A DNA stretch of 61,244 nucleotides, from NCBI RefSeq assembly GCF_000519005.1, contig NZ_JAER01000025.1:1-61244 (forward strand). The letters run 5' to 3'. Origin of the DNA: Nocardioides sp. J54. GTDB lineage: Bacteria > Actinomycetota > Actinomycetes > Propionibacteriales > Nocardioidaceae. The position numbers and the translations under genes were made by a program. The notes beneath the pieces are model-generated. The model had not been told where the DNA came from, did not search any database, and worked only from the letters and a program-made list of their open reading frames with translations. Positions 31,350 to 39,336 of this stretch are shown here, piece by piece (the first letter of the stretch is position 1; the number at the start of each line of letters is the position of its first letter).

Positions 31350-32342
31350 GTGCCCCGTCGCGTCCCCGTCGTCGCCCTCACCGGCCACCTCGGTGCCGGC
31401 AAGACGACCCTGCTCAACCACCTGCTGCGCCAGCCCGGCGCCCGGGTCGGCGTGGTGGTCAACGACTTCGGTGCGATCAACGTCGACGCCGCGCTCGTCA
31501 GCGGCCAGGTCGACGAGCCGGCCTCGATCGCCGGCGGCTGCCTGTGCTGCCTCGAGGACGCCGGTGGCCTCGACGACGCGCTGGAGAAGCTGGCCCAGCC
31601 CCGGCGCGGCCTCGACGTCATCGTGGTCGAGGCCAGCGGGATCGCCGAGCCCGGCGCGCTCGCCCAGATGATCCGCGCCAGCACCGCGCCCCACGTCCGG
31701 CCCGGTGGCGTCGTCGACGTCGTGGACGCGGCCCACTACTTCGACACCGTCGACGGGGGCGGCATGCCACCGGCCCGCTTCGCGGTCGCGACCCTGGTCG
31801 TGCTGAACAAGTGCGACCTCGTCGACGAGGCCACGCTGCAGCGGATCGAGGGCCGGGTGCGGGAGATCAACCCCGGCGCGCACGTCGTGCGCACCACGGC
31901 GGGGAAGGTGGACCCCGCGCTCGTGTACGACGTCGCCTCGCTCGAGGAGCCGGAGGACGAGCTGCCGATCGCCGCACTCCTGCGTGCGGATCCCCCCGCA
32001 GCGGAGGGCCACGTGCACGCCGCGTCCGCCGACGCCTCGGTGGCCGGTCCGGTCGAGCCGGCGCCGCTGGTCGACCTGCTCGCGAACCCGCCCGCTGGCG
32101 CCTACCGGGTGAAGGGCAGGGTCGCGGTCCACGACGGTGGGCGCCGGCGCGGGTTCGTGGTGCACGTCGTCGGGCGGCAGGTCGACGTCGCGCCGTGCCC
32201 GCCCCCGGCCACCAGCACGCTCGTGGCCATCGGGCTCGACCTCGACCCGGCGGTCGTCGTACCCGCGCTGGAGGGGGCGCTGCGCCCGGCCGACGGCCCC
32301 GACCCGTCCGGCCTGCGCCGGCTGCGCCTGCTCGCCCGCTGA
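31350..32342 (+). CDS. CobW/COG0523 family GTP-binding metallochaperone
   Basis: G3E-family GTPase of 330 aa. The P-loop GHLGAGKT is near the N-terminus, and the metal motif GCLCC follows about 55 residues later. EASGIAEP and the guanine-specificity motif NKCD are present. The C-terminal domain (about 230-330) is the CobW C fold. COG0523 proteins deliver zinc, cobalt or other metals; the metal cannot be told from sequence. Start: GTG at 31350 lies 7 nt after TACGAT (31337-31342), consistent with leaderless initiation. The ATG at 31341 would fall inside the -10 element. It is divergent from the YibE/F gene. Confidence 0.9.
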   Translation: MPRRVPVVALTGHLGAGKTTLLNHLLRQPGARVGVVVNDFGAINVDAALVSGQVDEPASIAGGCLCCLEDAGGLDDALEKLAQPRRGLDVIVVEASGIAEPGALAQMIRASTAPHVRPGGVVDVVDAAHYFDTVDGGGMPPARFAVATLVVLNKCDLVDEATLQRIEGRVREINPGAHVVRTTAGKVDPALVYDVASLEEPEDELPIAALLRADPPAAEGHVHAASADASVAGPVEPAPLVDLLANPPAGAYRVKGRVAVHDGGRRRGFVVHVVGRQVDVAPCPPPATSTLVAIGLDLDPAVVVPALEGALRPADGPDPSGLRRLRLLAR

Positions 32343-32358
32343 CCCTCCTCGGCAGAAC

Positions 32359-32372
32359 TAGAACACGTTATC
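32359..32372. promoter_or_regulatory. KstR-like operator overlapping the promoter of the KstD-type gene
   Basis: TAGAACACGTTATC matches the KstR consensus TnnAACnnGTTnnA except at the last base. It overlaps a TATCGT -10 hexamer (32369-32374) that lies 6 nt before the ATG, so binding would block a leaderless promoter. KstR is the TetR repressor of cholesterol catabolism in mycobacteria and rhodococci (established); its presence here is inferred. Confidence 0.6.
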
Positions 32373-32380
32373 GTTCGGCC

Positions 32381-33922
32381 ATGAGCGAGACCGCGGCCGC
32401 GACCACCCCCCTCCTGCCCGAGTACGACGTTGTCGTGGTCGGCTCCGGCGGCGGGGCCATGACCGGCGCGGCGCTGGCCGCGCGGGCCGGGCTGCGGACC
32501 CTGGTGCTCGAGCGCACGCCGCTGATCGGCGGCACGTCGGCCTACTCCGGCGGCGCGTGCTGGTTGCCGGGCACCGACGTGCAGCAGCGGGCCGGCCTGC
32601 CGGACTCGACCGAGGGCGCCCGCGCGTACCTGGAGGCGGTCCTCGACAAGCCCGACCACGAGCGGGTGGAGGCGCTGCTGCGCCAGGCTCCGCGGCTGGT
32701 CGCGGCGCTCGAGGCGGACCCACTCATGGACTTCGAGTGGATCCCGTTCTCGGAGTACTACGACGCACCGGGCCGGGTCCCGATGGGCCGCTCCGTCCAG
32801 CCGTCGGCGATCCGCCGCGACGAGCTCGACCCGCGGGTCGGCGAGCTGCTGCGCCCGCCGGTCGAGCGCGACCGGGCCGGGCAGCGCGGCCGGTCGACCC
32901 TGTCGGGCGGGCAGGCACTCATCGGCCGGCTCGCCGCGATGCTGCTGCGCGACGGCGGCACGATCGCCACCCACCACCACGTCACCGGCTTCCGGCGCGA
33001 CGACGACGGCCGGCTCACGACCGTGCTCGCCGACGGCCCCGACGGGCCGGTCGAGGTGCGCGCGGCCCGCGGCGTGCTGGTCGCGGCCGGCGGGTTCGAG
33101 GGCAGCCCGGAGCGCCGCGCGGCGCACGGCACGCCCGGCCGGGCCGAGTGGACGATGGCGCCACGGGGCACCAACACCGGCGAGGTCATCGACGCGGCCG
33201 CCGCGGTCGGCGCGGCGACCGACTGGTCGGGCGAGGGCTGGTTCTGCCCCGGCCTGCTGCAGCCCGACGGCAGCGGCACCTTCACCCTCGGCTTCCGCAG
33301 CGGCCTCATGGTCGACCAGGCCGGGCGCCGCTACGCCAACGAGTGCCTGCCCTACGACCGCTTCGGCCGGGCGATGGCCGCCGCGCCGGAGCGCACCCCG
33401 TCGTGGTTCCTCTTCGACTCCCGGGAGGGCGGCCGTCTCCCCGCGATCGCGATGCCCGAGGGCGACCCGGCCGAGCACCTCGCCGCCGGCACGTGGAAGC
33501 AGGCCGACACCGTCGAGGGACTGGCCGGGGCGACCGGCCTCGACCCGGACGTGCTGGCGGAGACCGTCGCGCGGTTCAACGCCTTCACCGAGCGCGGCGT
33601 CGACGAGGACTTCGGTCGCGGCGAGGACGAGTACGACACCTTCTTCGCCTCCGCCGGCAGCCCCAACAAGGCACTGGTCCCGCTCGACCAGCCGCCCTTC
33701 TACGCCGCGACCTTCGTGCTCTCCGACCTCGGCACCAAGGGCGGCCTGGTCACCGACGCCGCCGGTCGCGTGCTCGACACCGCCGGCGACCCGATTCCGG
33801 GCCTCTACGCCGCGAGCAACTCCACGGCGTCCGTGTTCGGCTCCGCCTACCCCGGCCCCGGCGCCCCGCTCGGCGCGGCGATGGTGTTCGCGTCGCTGGC
33901 GGTGGAGGACATGGCGGGCTGA
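32381..33922 (+). CDS. FAD-dependent 3-ketosteroid-delta1-dehydrogenase-like flavoprotein
   Basis: Flavoprotein of 513 aa. The FAD-binding Rossmann motif VVVVGSGGGAMTGA is at about 16-29. Then come PLIGGTSAYSGGACW, a second FAD segment (RGVLVAAGGFEG) and the C-terminal YPGPGAPLGAAMVFA. This is the KstD/fumarate-reductase-like superfamily, and GGxxAYSGG is typical of 3-ketosteroid dehydrogenases, which introduce the C1-C2 double bond in steroid ring A. The exact substrate is uncertain because paralogues act on other 3-keto substrates. The KstR-like operator on its promoter supports a steroid role. A short hairpin element follows the stop. Confidence 0.8.
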   Translation: MSETAAATTPLLPEYDVVVVGSGGGAMTGAALAARAGLRTLVLERTPLIGGTSAYSGGACWLPGTDVQQRAGLPDSTEGARAYLEAVLDKPDHERVEALLRQAPRLVAALEADPLMDFEWIPFSEYYDAPGRVPMGRSVQPSAIRRDELDPRVGELLRPPVERDRAGQRGRSTLSGGQALIGRLAAMLLRDGGTIATHHHVTGFRRDDDGRLTTVLADGPDGPVEVRAARGVLVAAGGFEGSPERRAAHGTPGRAEWTMAPRGTNTGEVIDAAAAVGAATDWSGEGWFCPGLLQPDGSGTFTLGFRSGLMVDQAGRRYANECLPYDRFGRAMAAAPERTPSWFLFDSREGGRLPAIAMPEGDPAEHLAAGTWKQADTVEGLAGATGLDPDVLAETVARFNAFTERGVDEDFGRGEDEYDTFFASAGSPNKALVPLDQPPFYAATFVLSDLGTKGGLVTDAAGRVLDTAGDPIPGLYAASNSTASVFGSAYPGPGAPLGAAMVFASLAVEDMAG

Positions 33923-33927
33923 GCGGT

Positions 33928-34008
33928 GCAGGAATCCCCGCTCAGCCGGGGATTCCTGCGCTTGTCGACGTTTGCAACGGCCACTAACCGCAAGAAGAAG
34001 TCACCAGG
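33928..34008 (+). repeat. Dispersed ~80-nt structured element, copy A
   Basis: A perfect 13-bp hairpin (33928-33940 with 33947-33959, loop CTCAGC) is followed by CTTGTCGACG, a TGCA loop and two 13-nt repeats at 33976-33988 and 33996-34008, exactly 20 nt apart. The second repeat ends in CACCAGG, as in copies B and D. This is the most diverged copy. It lies between the convergent KstD-type and marR genes. Confidence 0.7.
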
Positions 34009-34045
34009 CTCGCCACCCGGGCACCGCGGTACGACGGTCAGTCGG

Positions 34046-34510
34046 TCAGTCGGTCGCGGCGAGCCGGGCGAGCACGCCCTCGGCGAAGTCACCGAGCTGG
34101 CGCACCTGCTCGTCGCTGAGCCCGGCGAAGAAGAGCTCCCGCACGAGCTCGACGTGCCCGGGCGCAGCCGCCTCGATCGCGACGCGCCCCTCGGGCGTCA
34201 GGTCGACGAAGGCGCCGCGGCGGTCGTCGGCGCAGTGGCGGCGCACGACGAGGTTGCGGGCCTCCATCCGGGAGACCTGCTTGGACACCCGGCTCTTCTC
34301 CCACTGCAGCCGCTCGCCGAGCTCGAACATCCGCAGCGAGCCCTCGGCCTCCTCGGGGGTGAGCTCGACGAGGATCGCGTAGTCGGACAGCGAGAGGCCG
34401 GTCGCGGCCTGGAGCTGGCGGTTGATCCGGGCGTTGAGCTGGGCGTGGAGGTCGAGCCAGCTGCGCCACGTGCGCTGCTGGTTGTCGTCCAGCCAGTTCG
34501 ACGTACCCAT
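34046..34510 (-). CDS. MarR-family transcriptional regulator
   Basis: Winged-helix repressor of 154 aa. The core contains LSLSDYAILVEL, SLRMFELGERLQWEKSRVSKQVSRMEARNLV (recognition helix) and the wing HCADDRRGAFVDLTPEG. It is transcribed away from the VOC gene, with two palindromes between them that are likely operators. The ATG at 34510 was chosen; the longer upstream frame would run through the operator. The ligand is unknown. Confidence 0.9.
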   Translation of the reverse strand: MGTSNWLDDNQQRTWRSWLDLHAQLNARINRQLQAATGLSLSDYAILVELTPEEAEGSLRMFELGERLQWEKSRVSKQVSRMEARNLVVRRHCADDRRGAFVDLTPEGRVAIEAAAPGHVELVRELFFAGLSDEQVRQLGDFAEGVLARLAATD

Positions 34511-34529
34511 CCGGGCGATTCTAGCGGAG

Positions 34530-34577
34530 GATGTTGACACATCCACGACCTCGGAGGAGGGTTGTTGACATGGCAAC
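34530..34577. promoter_or_regulatory. Two candidate MarR operators between marR and the VOC gene
   Basis: GATGT-TGAC-ACATC (34530-34543) is a perfect interrupted palindrome, and GTTGACATGGCAAC (34564-34577) is a near-palindrome covering the VOC start codon. Both share the core GTTGACA and are spaced 34 bp apart, about three helical turns, consistent with cooperative repression of both divergent genes. Confidence 0.55.
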
Positions 34578-35067
34578 CATCGACCTCGACGCGATCACGA
34601 AGGACCGCGAGCGGATCAAGCGGGAGTACCTCCCCCCCGAGGGCGAGCGGCCGGAGAGCAGCGCCCGCGGGATCCACCACGCCGCGCTGCTGTCGTCGGA
34701 CGTACGACGGACCATCGAGTTCTACCAAGGCCTGCTGGAGTTCCCGCTGACCGAGATCTTCGAGAACCGCGACTACGCGGGCTCCGACCACTTCTTCTTC
34801 GACGTCGGCGCCGGCAACCTGCTCGCCTTCTTCACCCTGCCCGGCCTCGACCTCGGGCCCTACCGGGAGGTCCTGGGCGGGCACCACCACATCGCCATCT
34901 CGGTCACCCGGGAGAAGTGGGACCACCTGCGGGCCAGGCTCGACGACGCTGGTGTCGACTACCACCTCGAGTCGAAGGTGTCGCTCTACTTCGCCGGCCC
35001 CGACGGCGAGCGGCTCGAGCTGCTCGCCGACCCGCTCGGCGAGATGTACGGCACCAAGGTCCTCTGA
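34570..35067 (+). CDS. VOC-family (glyoxalase/dioxygenase superfamily) protein
   Basis: Metal-dependent VOC-fold protein of 165 aa. Paired beta-alpha-beta-beta-beta modules begin at GIHHAALLSSDVRRTIEFYQGLLEFPL and at GGHHHIAISVTREKWD, with a final SLYFAGPDGERLELL. Candidate metal ligands are the first His (GIHHAA), the His in HHHIAI and the Glu in RLELL. GGAGGAGG lies 10 nt before the ATG. The substrate is unknown. Divergent transcription from a MarR gene suggests inducible expression by an aromatic or electrophilic compound. Confidence 0.85.
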   Translation: MATIDLDAITKDRERIKREYLPPEGERPESSARGIHHAALLSSDVRRTIEFYQGLLEFPLTEIFENRDYAGSDHFFFDVGAGNLLAFFTLPGLDLGPYREVLGGHHHIAISVTREKWDHLRARLDDAGVDYHLESKVSLYFAGPDGERLELLADPLGEMYGTKVL

Positions 35068-35074
35068 CCCGGCC

Positions 35075-35132
35075 ACGGCGTCGCGCCGTGTGACCAACCC
35101 CACTCGTCCAAGAACGCGGGTGGATTGGTCAC
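35075..35132 (+). terminator. Tandem inverted repeats after the VOC gene
   Basis: Hairpin ACGGCG-TCG-CGCCGT (35075-35089) is followed by arms GTGACCAA (35090-35097) and TTGGTCAC (35125-35132), which extend with CCAC/GTGG pairs. They probably terminate VOC transcription ahead of the GAPDH promoter (TACGAT at 35152). Confidence 0.55.
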
Positions 35133-35191
35133 CCCACCCGTGGACCGGCCTACGATCACCGCGGCCTGTCGACTGCTAGTAGGGGATTTGC

Positions 35192-36631
35192 GTGAGCGTC
35201 ATCGAGGAGAAGTTCGACCGCTGGAAGCACCACGAGGAGCTCGCGGAGGCGATGATCCCGGTCGTCGGCAAGCTGCACCGCGAGAAGGACGTCACGATCC
35301 TGCTCCACAGCCGCTCGCTGGTGAACAAGTCGGTCATCGACATCCTCAAGACCCACCGCTACGCGCGCCAGATCGACGGCGTCGAGCTGTCGGTCACCGA
35401 CACCTTCCCCTTCCTCGAGGCGATCGCCGACCTCGACCTGGGCGCCTCGAAGATCGACCTCGCGCTGCTGGTGCGCGCCTACCGCTCCTCGGGCGAGGGC
35501 TCCTCCGTCGCCGAGTTCACCGCGCAGGCCCTGGCCGACGCGACCGGTGAGAACAAGCCCTCCGCGCCCGGCTCGCAGGACGTCGTCCTCTACGGCTTCG
35601 GCCGCATCGGCCGCCTCGTCGCCCGCCTGCTCGTCGAGAAGTCCGGCTCCGGCAACGGCCTGCGCCTGCGCGCCGTCGTCGTCCGCAAGGGCAAGGGCGA
35701 CGACCTCAAGAAGCGCGCCTCGCTGCTGCGCCGCGACTCGATCCACGGGGCCTTCAAGGGCTCGATCACGGTGGACGAGGAGAAGAACCAGATCATCGCC
35801 AACGGCAACGTGATCCAGGTGATCTACTCGAACGCGCCGAGCGAGGTCGACTACACCGAGTACGGCATCAAGGACGCCATCCTCATCGACAACACCGGCA
35901 TCTGGCGCGACCGCGAGGGCCTCTCGCAGCACCTGCGCCCGGGCATCGCCAAGGTGCTGCTGACCGCGCCGGGCAAGGGCGACGTCCCGAACATCGTGCA
36001 CGGCGTCAACCACCTCGGCGTCGACCTCGACGAGCGCGTGCTGTCGTGCGCGTCCTGCACCACCAACGCGATCGTCCCGCCGCTCAAGGCGATGGACGAC
36101 GAGTTCGGCATCACCCGCGGCCACGTGGAGACGGTCCACTCGTTCACCAACGACCAGAACCTGCTGGACAACTACCACAAGGCCGACCGCCGCGGCCGCT
36201 CCGCGCCGCTCAACCTCGTCATCACCGAGACCGGCGCCGCCTCGGCCGTCGCCAAGGTCCTCCCGGACCTCGACGCCAAGATCACCGGCAACTCGATCCG
36301 CGTCCCCACCCCGGACGTGTCGATCGCGATCCTGAGCCTGCAGCTCAAGCGCGAGACCACCCGCGAGGAGGTCAACGCCCACCTGCGCCAGACCTCGCTG
36401 GTCGGTCCGATGGCCCGCAACCTCGACTACACCGTCGCCACCGACGCCGTGTCGACCGACTTCATCGGCGCTCGTGCGGCCTCGATCGTCGACGGCAACG
36501 CCTCGATCGTCGACGGCGACAGCGCGATCCTCTACGTCTGGTACGACAACGAGTTCGGCTACTCCTGCCAGGTGCTGCGCACCGTGCAGTACATCTCGGG
36601 CGTCGAGTACCCGACCTTCCCGCGGGCCTGA
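35192..36631 (+). CDS. Glyceraldehyde-3-phosphate dehydrogenase, long form
   Basis: Glycolytic/gluconeogenic dehydrogenase of 479 aa, about 140 residues longer than classical GAPDH. An N-terminal domain (about 1-125, VIEEKFDRWKHHEELAEAMI and later) precedes the NAD(P) domain at GFGRIGR (about 131). The catalytic Cys289 is in CASCTTNA, and the His segment is TVHSFTNDQ. YDNEFGYS closes the catalytic domain. Long-form GAPDHs with this extension are known in actinobacteria and some other phyla, and the extension's role is unclear. The GTG at 35192 follows GGGGA. The terminator at 36649-36678 ends the transcript. Confidence 0.93.
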   Translation: MSVIEEKFDRWKHHEELAEAMIPVVGKLHREKDVTILLHSRSLVNKSVIDILKTHRYARQIDGVELSVTDTFPFLEAIADLDLGASKIDLALLVRAYRSSGEGSSVAEFTAQALADATGENKPSAPGSQDVVLYGFGRIGRLVARLLVEKSGSGNGLRLRAVVVRKGKGDDLKKRASLLRRDSIHGAFKGSITVDEEKNQIIANGNVIQVIYSNAPSEVDYTEYGIKDAILIDNTGIWRDREGLSQHLRPGIAKVLLTAPGKGDVPNIVHGVNHLGVDLDERVLSCASCTTNAIVPPLKAMDDEFGITRGHVETVHSFTNDQNLLDNYHKADRRGRSAPLNLVITETGAASAVAKVLPDLDAKITGNSIRVPTPDVSIAILSLQLKRETTREEVNAHLRQTSLVGPMARNLDYTVATDAVSTDFIGARAASIVDGNASIVDGDSAILYVWYDNEFGYSCQVLRTVQYISGVEYPTFPRA

Positions 36632-36648
36632 GCGCCTGCTGACGTGAG

Positions 36649-36678
36649 CTGACCCCGGGCCGGACGGCCCGGGGTCAG
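36649..36678. terminator. Terminator after GAPDH
   Basis: Perfect 13-bp arms CTGACCCCGGGCC (36649-36661) and GGCCCGGGGTCAG (36666-36678) around GGAC lie between the convergent GAPDH and LLM genes. Confidence 0.85.
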
Positions 36679-36718
36679 TGCGTCTTCCGGGGCGCTGTCA
36701 CCCGTCCGGAGGGTCCGG

Positions 36719-37774
36719 TCAGCCCCCCGCCTCGGCGACGATCTCGGAGAGCCGGCGCACCTGAGCGACCTTCTCCTCGTCGGTGGCCGCCAGCGGGTTG
36801 AGCAGCAGCGTGCGCACGCCGGCCGCGTGCAGGTCGGCCACGTGCCGTCGCACCGCGTCCTCGTCGCCGAGCAGGCTGACGGCGTCCACCAGCTCGTCGG
36901 GTACGGCCGCAGCCGCGTCCGCCTTGCGGCCCGCGAGGTAGAGGTCCTGGATCTCCGCGGCCTCGGCCTCGTAGCCGTAGCGGCGGGCGAGCTGGTTGTA
37001 GAAGTTCTTGTCCCGCGCCCCCATGCCGCCGATGTAGAGCGCCAGCTGGTTGCGGATCGCCTGCAGGGCCTCCGGGGTGGTCTCGCCCAGCTGGAAGGCG
37101 ATCTGCAGCTGGATGTCGAGCTCGCCCAGCGCCGGGTCGCGGCGGCTGAAGCCCTCCTCGAGCGACTCGCCCCACGCCTGCTGCGCCTTGTGCGGGTGGA
37201 AGAACAGCGGCTGCCAGCCGTTGGCGAGCTCCGCCACGAGCGCCACGTTCCTCGGCCCCAGCGCCGCGACCGAGATCGGGATCTCGCTGCGCACCGGGTG
37301 GTTGATGATCTTGAGCGGCTTGCCGAGGCCCGAGCCGCCGTCCTCCTTCGTGAGGGGGATCGTGTAGTGCTGGCCGCGGAACTGCACGGGCTCGCGCTGC
37401 CACACCCGGCGGCAGATCTCGATCACCTCACGGGTGCGACCCAGCGGGGCGTCGTACCGCACGCCGTGGAAGCCCTCGACCACCTGCGGGCCGGACGCGC
37501 CGAGGCCGAGCGTGAACCGCCCCCCGGAGACGTAGTCGATGCCGGCCGCGGTCATCGCGGTCAGGGACGGGGTGCGCGTGTAGACCTGCAGGATCGCCGA
37601 CATCAGCTCCAGCCGCTCGGTGCGCGCGGCGATGTAGCCGAGCTGGCTGACGGCGTCGAAGGAGTAGGCCTCCGGGATGGCGACCAGCTCGAGGCCGTTG
37701 CGCTCGTACTCCTGCAGCAGCTCGACGGTCTCGGCGAACCCGCCCGCGTAGTCGATGATCATTCCCAGGCGCAT
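36719..37774 (-). CDS. LLM-class F420-dependent oxidoreductase
   Basis: Luciferase-like TIM-barrel enzyme of 351 aa expected to use coenzyme F420 (FMN is possible). It begins MRLGMIIDYAGGFAETVELL. It carries the family segments YIAARTERLELMSAI, AAGIDYVSGGRFTLGLGASG and GRTREVIEICRRVW. Substrate unknown. GAGGAG precedes the ATG. It lies 65 bp downstream of an SDR gene on the same strand, so the two probably act in one redox pathway under the divergent TetR regulator. Confidence 0.9.
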   Translation of the reverse strand: MRLGMIIDYAGGFAETVELLQEYERNGLELVAIPEAYSFDAVSQLGYIAARTERLELMSAILQVYTRTPSLTAMTAAGIDYVSGGRFTLGLGASGPQVVEGFHGVRYDAPLGRTREVIEICRRVWQREPVQFRGQHYTIPLTKEDGGSGLGKPLKIINHPVRSEIPISVAALGPRNVALVAELANGWQPLFFHPHKAQQAWGESLEEGFSRRDPALGELDIQLQIAFQLGETTPEALQAIRNQLALYIGGMGARDKNFYNQLARRYGYEAEAAEIQDLYLAGRKADAAAAVPDELVDAVSLLGDEDAVRRHVADLHAAGVRTLLLNPLAATDEEKVAQVRRLSEIVAEAGG

Positions 37775-37839
37775 GGGCGCGCTCCTCTCGGTGGGGGGCA
37801 GTGCCGGACCATCCTGCCGCAGCCGGGCCCCCGGTCCGG

Positions 37840-38565
37840 TCAGCGTCCGCCGGCCACGCGCAGCGTCGTCGCGGTGACGTACGACGCCGCGTCGCTCATC
37901 AGCCACGCCACCGCCTCGGCGATCTCCTCCGGCTGCCCCGCCCGGCCCAGCGGCACCTGCGGCGCCATCCGGGTGAGCCGCCCGGGGTCGCCGGTGGTGG
38001 CGTGCAGCTCGGTCTCGACGAGCCCGGGCGCGACCGCCACGACGCGGATGCCGCGGCCGGCGACCTCGAGGCCCAGCCCGCGGGTGAACAGGTCGAGGCC
38101 CGCCTTCGCCGCGGCGTAGTGGACGTACTCCCCCGGCGAGCCGAGGGTCGCGGCACCGGAGGTGACGTTGACGACCACGCCGCCTGCTCCCATCCGCTCC
38201 ACGGCAGCGCGGGCGACGAGCATCGGCGCGGTCAGGTTCACCTCGACCGTGCGCCGCACCTCGTCGGCCGGGGTGTCCACCAGCGGCGCGAACCGGTAGG
38301 TCGCGCCAGCGTTGTTGATCAGGCCGGTGAGCCCGCCCATCCGGTCCGCCGCGTCGAGCAGCGCGTCGATGCCGGCGTCCGTCGTGACGTCGCCGGCGAC
38401 CGCCACGCACCGCACGCCGGTCGCCTCCAGCGAGGCCACCACCGCCCTGGCGCTGTCGGTGTCGGCGCGGTGGCCGAGGACGAGGTCGTGCCCGGCCTGG
38501 GCCAGCCGGGCGGCGACGGCCGCCCCGATCCCCCGGGTCCCTCCGGTGACGATGGTGAGCGGCAT
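37840..38565 (-). CDS. Short-chain dehydrogenase/reductase
   Basis: NAD(P)-dependent oxidoreductase of 241 aa. The cofactor motif TGGTRGIG is at 7-14, NNAG is in GLINNAG, the catalytic Ser is in VTSGAATLGS and YVHYAAAK gives YxxxK. The C-terminal PGLVETEL and substrate loop are typical. Cofactor preference and substrate cannot be assigned. The operator-like inverted repeat at 38568-38589 abuts the start codon, and an AGGATT hexamer inside it could be the -10, which would make the gene repressible by the divergent TetR. Confidence 0.9.
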   Translation of the reverse strand: MPLTIVTGGTRGIGAAVAARLAQAGHDLVLGHRADTDSARAVVASLEATGVRCVAVAGDVTTDAGIDALLDAADRMGGLTGLINNAGATYRFAPLVDTPADEVRRTVEVNLTAPMLVARAAVERMGAGGVVVNVTSGAATLGSPGEYVHYAAAKAGLDLFTRGLGLEVAGRGIRVVAVAPGLVETELHATTGDPGRLTRMAPQVPLGRAGQPEEIAEAVAWLMSDAASYVTATTLRVAGGR

Positions 38566-38567
38566 GC

Positions 38568-38589
38568 CCGAATCCTGCCAAGGATTCGG
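38568..38589. promoter_or_regulatory. Candidate TetR operator
   Basis: CCGAATCC (38568-38575) and GGATTCGG (38582-38589) are perfect 8-bp arms around TGCCAA. The site touches the SDR start and lies 85 bp before the divergent TetR gene, a typical place for TetR autoregulation and repression of the adjoining operon. Confidence 0.65.
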
Positions 38590-38673
38590 TGGCCCCGGGC
38601 AGGTCCTAGCATGTGGAGCCCTGTGGAGCCCGTCGCGAGGACCGTCGCGAGGACCCGTCCCGAGGAGCAGACC

Positions 38674-39231
38674 ATGAGCGAGCGCCAGGTGCGACGCAGC
38701 AACGCGCTGCGTGAGGCGTGGTTCACCGCAGCCAACGAGATCCTCGCGACCGAGGGCTACGGCGCGCTGAAGCTCGCCCCGCTGTGCCGCCGGCTCGGCG
38801 TCACGACGGGGTCGTTCTACCACTCCTTCGACAACTGGCAGGACTTCACCGACGCGCTGCTCGAGGCGTGGCTGGACGAGCGGACCCAGCAGACCGTCGA
38901 CATCGTCAACCAGCACGACGACCCGGTCACCCGGCTGATGATGCTCGCCGAGGCCAGCTCGCAGCTGCTGCACCGTGCCGAGGCGGCGATCCGGGTGTGG
39001 GCGGGCGTCGACGAGCGGGTGGCCGCCTTCCAGCGCGACGTCGACCAACGGCGCTACGAGGTGGCGCACGCCGCGCTCGTCGAGATCGTCGGCGAGGAGC
39101 GGGCGCCGCAGTACGCCGCCTGGGCGATGAGCACCCTCGTCGGCTTCGAGATGCTCGCCGAGGGCCAGGACGGCGAGCGCCTCTACTGGGCGCTGCAGCA
39201 GGTCCTCGCGGCCGCCCGCGCCGCGGCCTGA
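38674..39231 (+). CDS. TetR-family transcriptional regulator
   Basis: Repressor of 185 aa. The N-terminal HTH comprises NALREAWFTAANEILATEGY and LKLAPLCRRLGVTTGSFYHSF, with FYHSF as the recognition helix end. The C-terminal ligand domain is helical (about 65-185). It is transcribed away from the SDR-LLM pair and is probably their repressor. A TAGCAT hexamer (about 38608) and CGAGGAG before the ATG indicate a led transcript, unlike many neighbours. The inducer is unknown. Confidence 0.9.
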   Translation: MSERQVRRSNALREAWFTAANEILATEGYGALKLAPLCRRLGVTTGSFYHSFDNWQDFTDALLEAWLDERTQQTVDIVNQHDDPVTRLMMLAEASSQLLHRAEAAIRVWAGVDERVAAFQRDVDQRRYEVAHAALVEIVGEERAPQYAAWAMSTLVGFEMLAEGQDGERLYWALQQVLAAARAAA

Positions 39232-39336
39232 GCACTCCCGGCGGCACCTCCCAGGCCACCTGCGGCCTGCCCTTGAGGTCCGTCGCTCGCCGGCGCACAC
39301 TGGACGGTGGGGGTCCCTCGGGGAAGGACGCGAACC

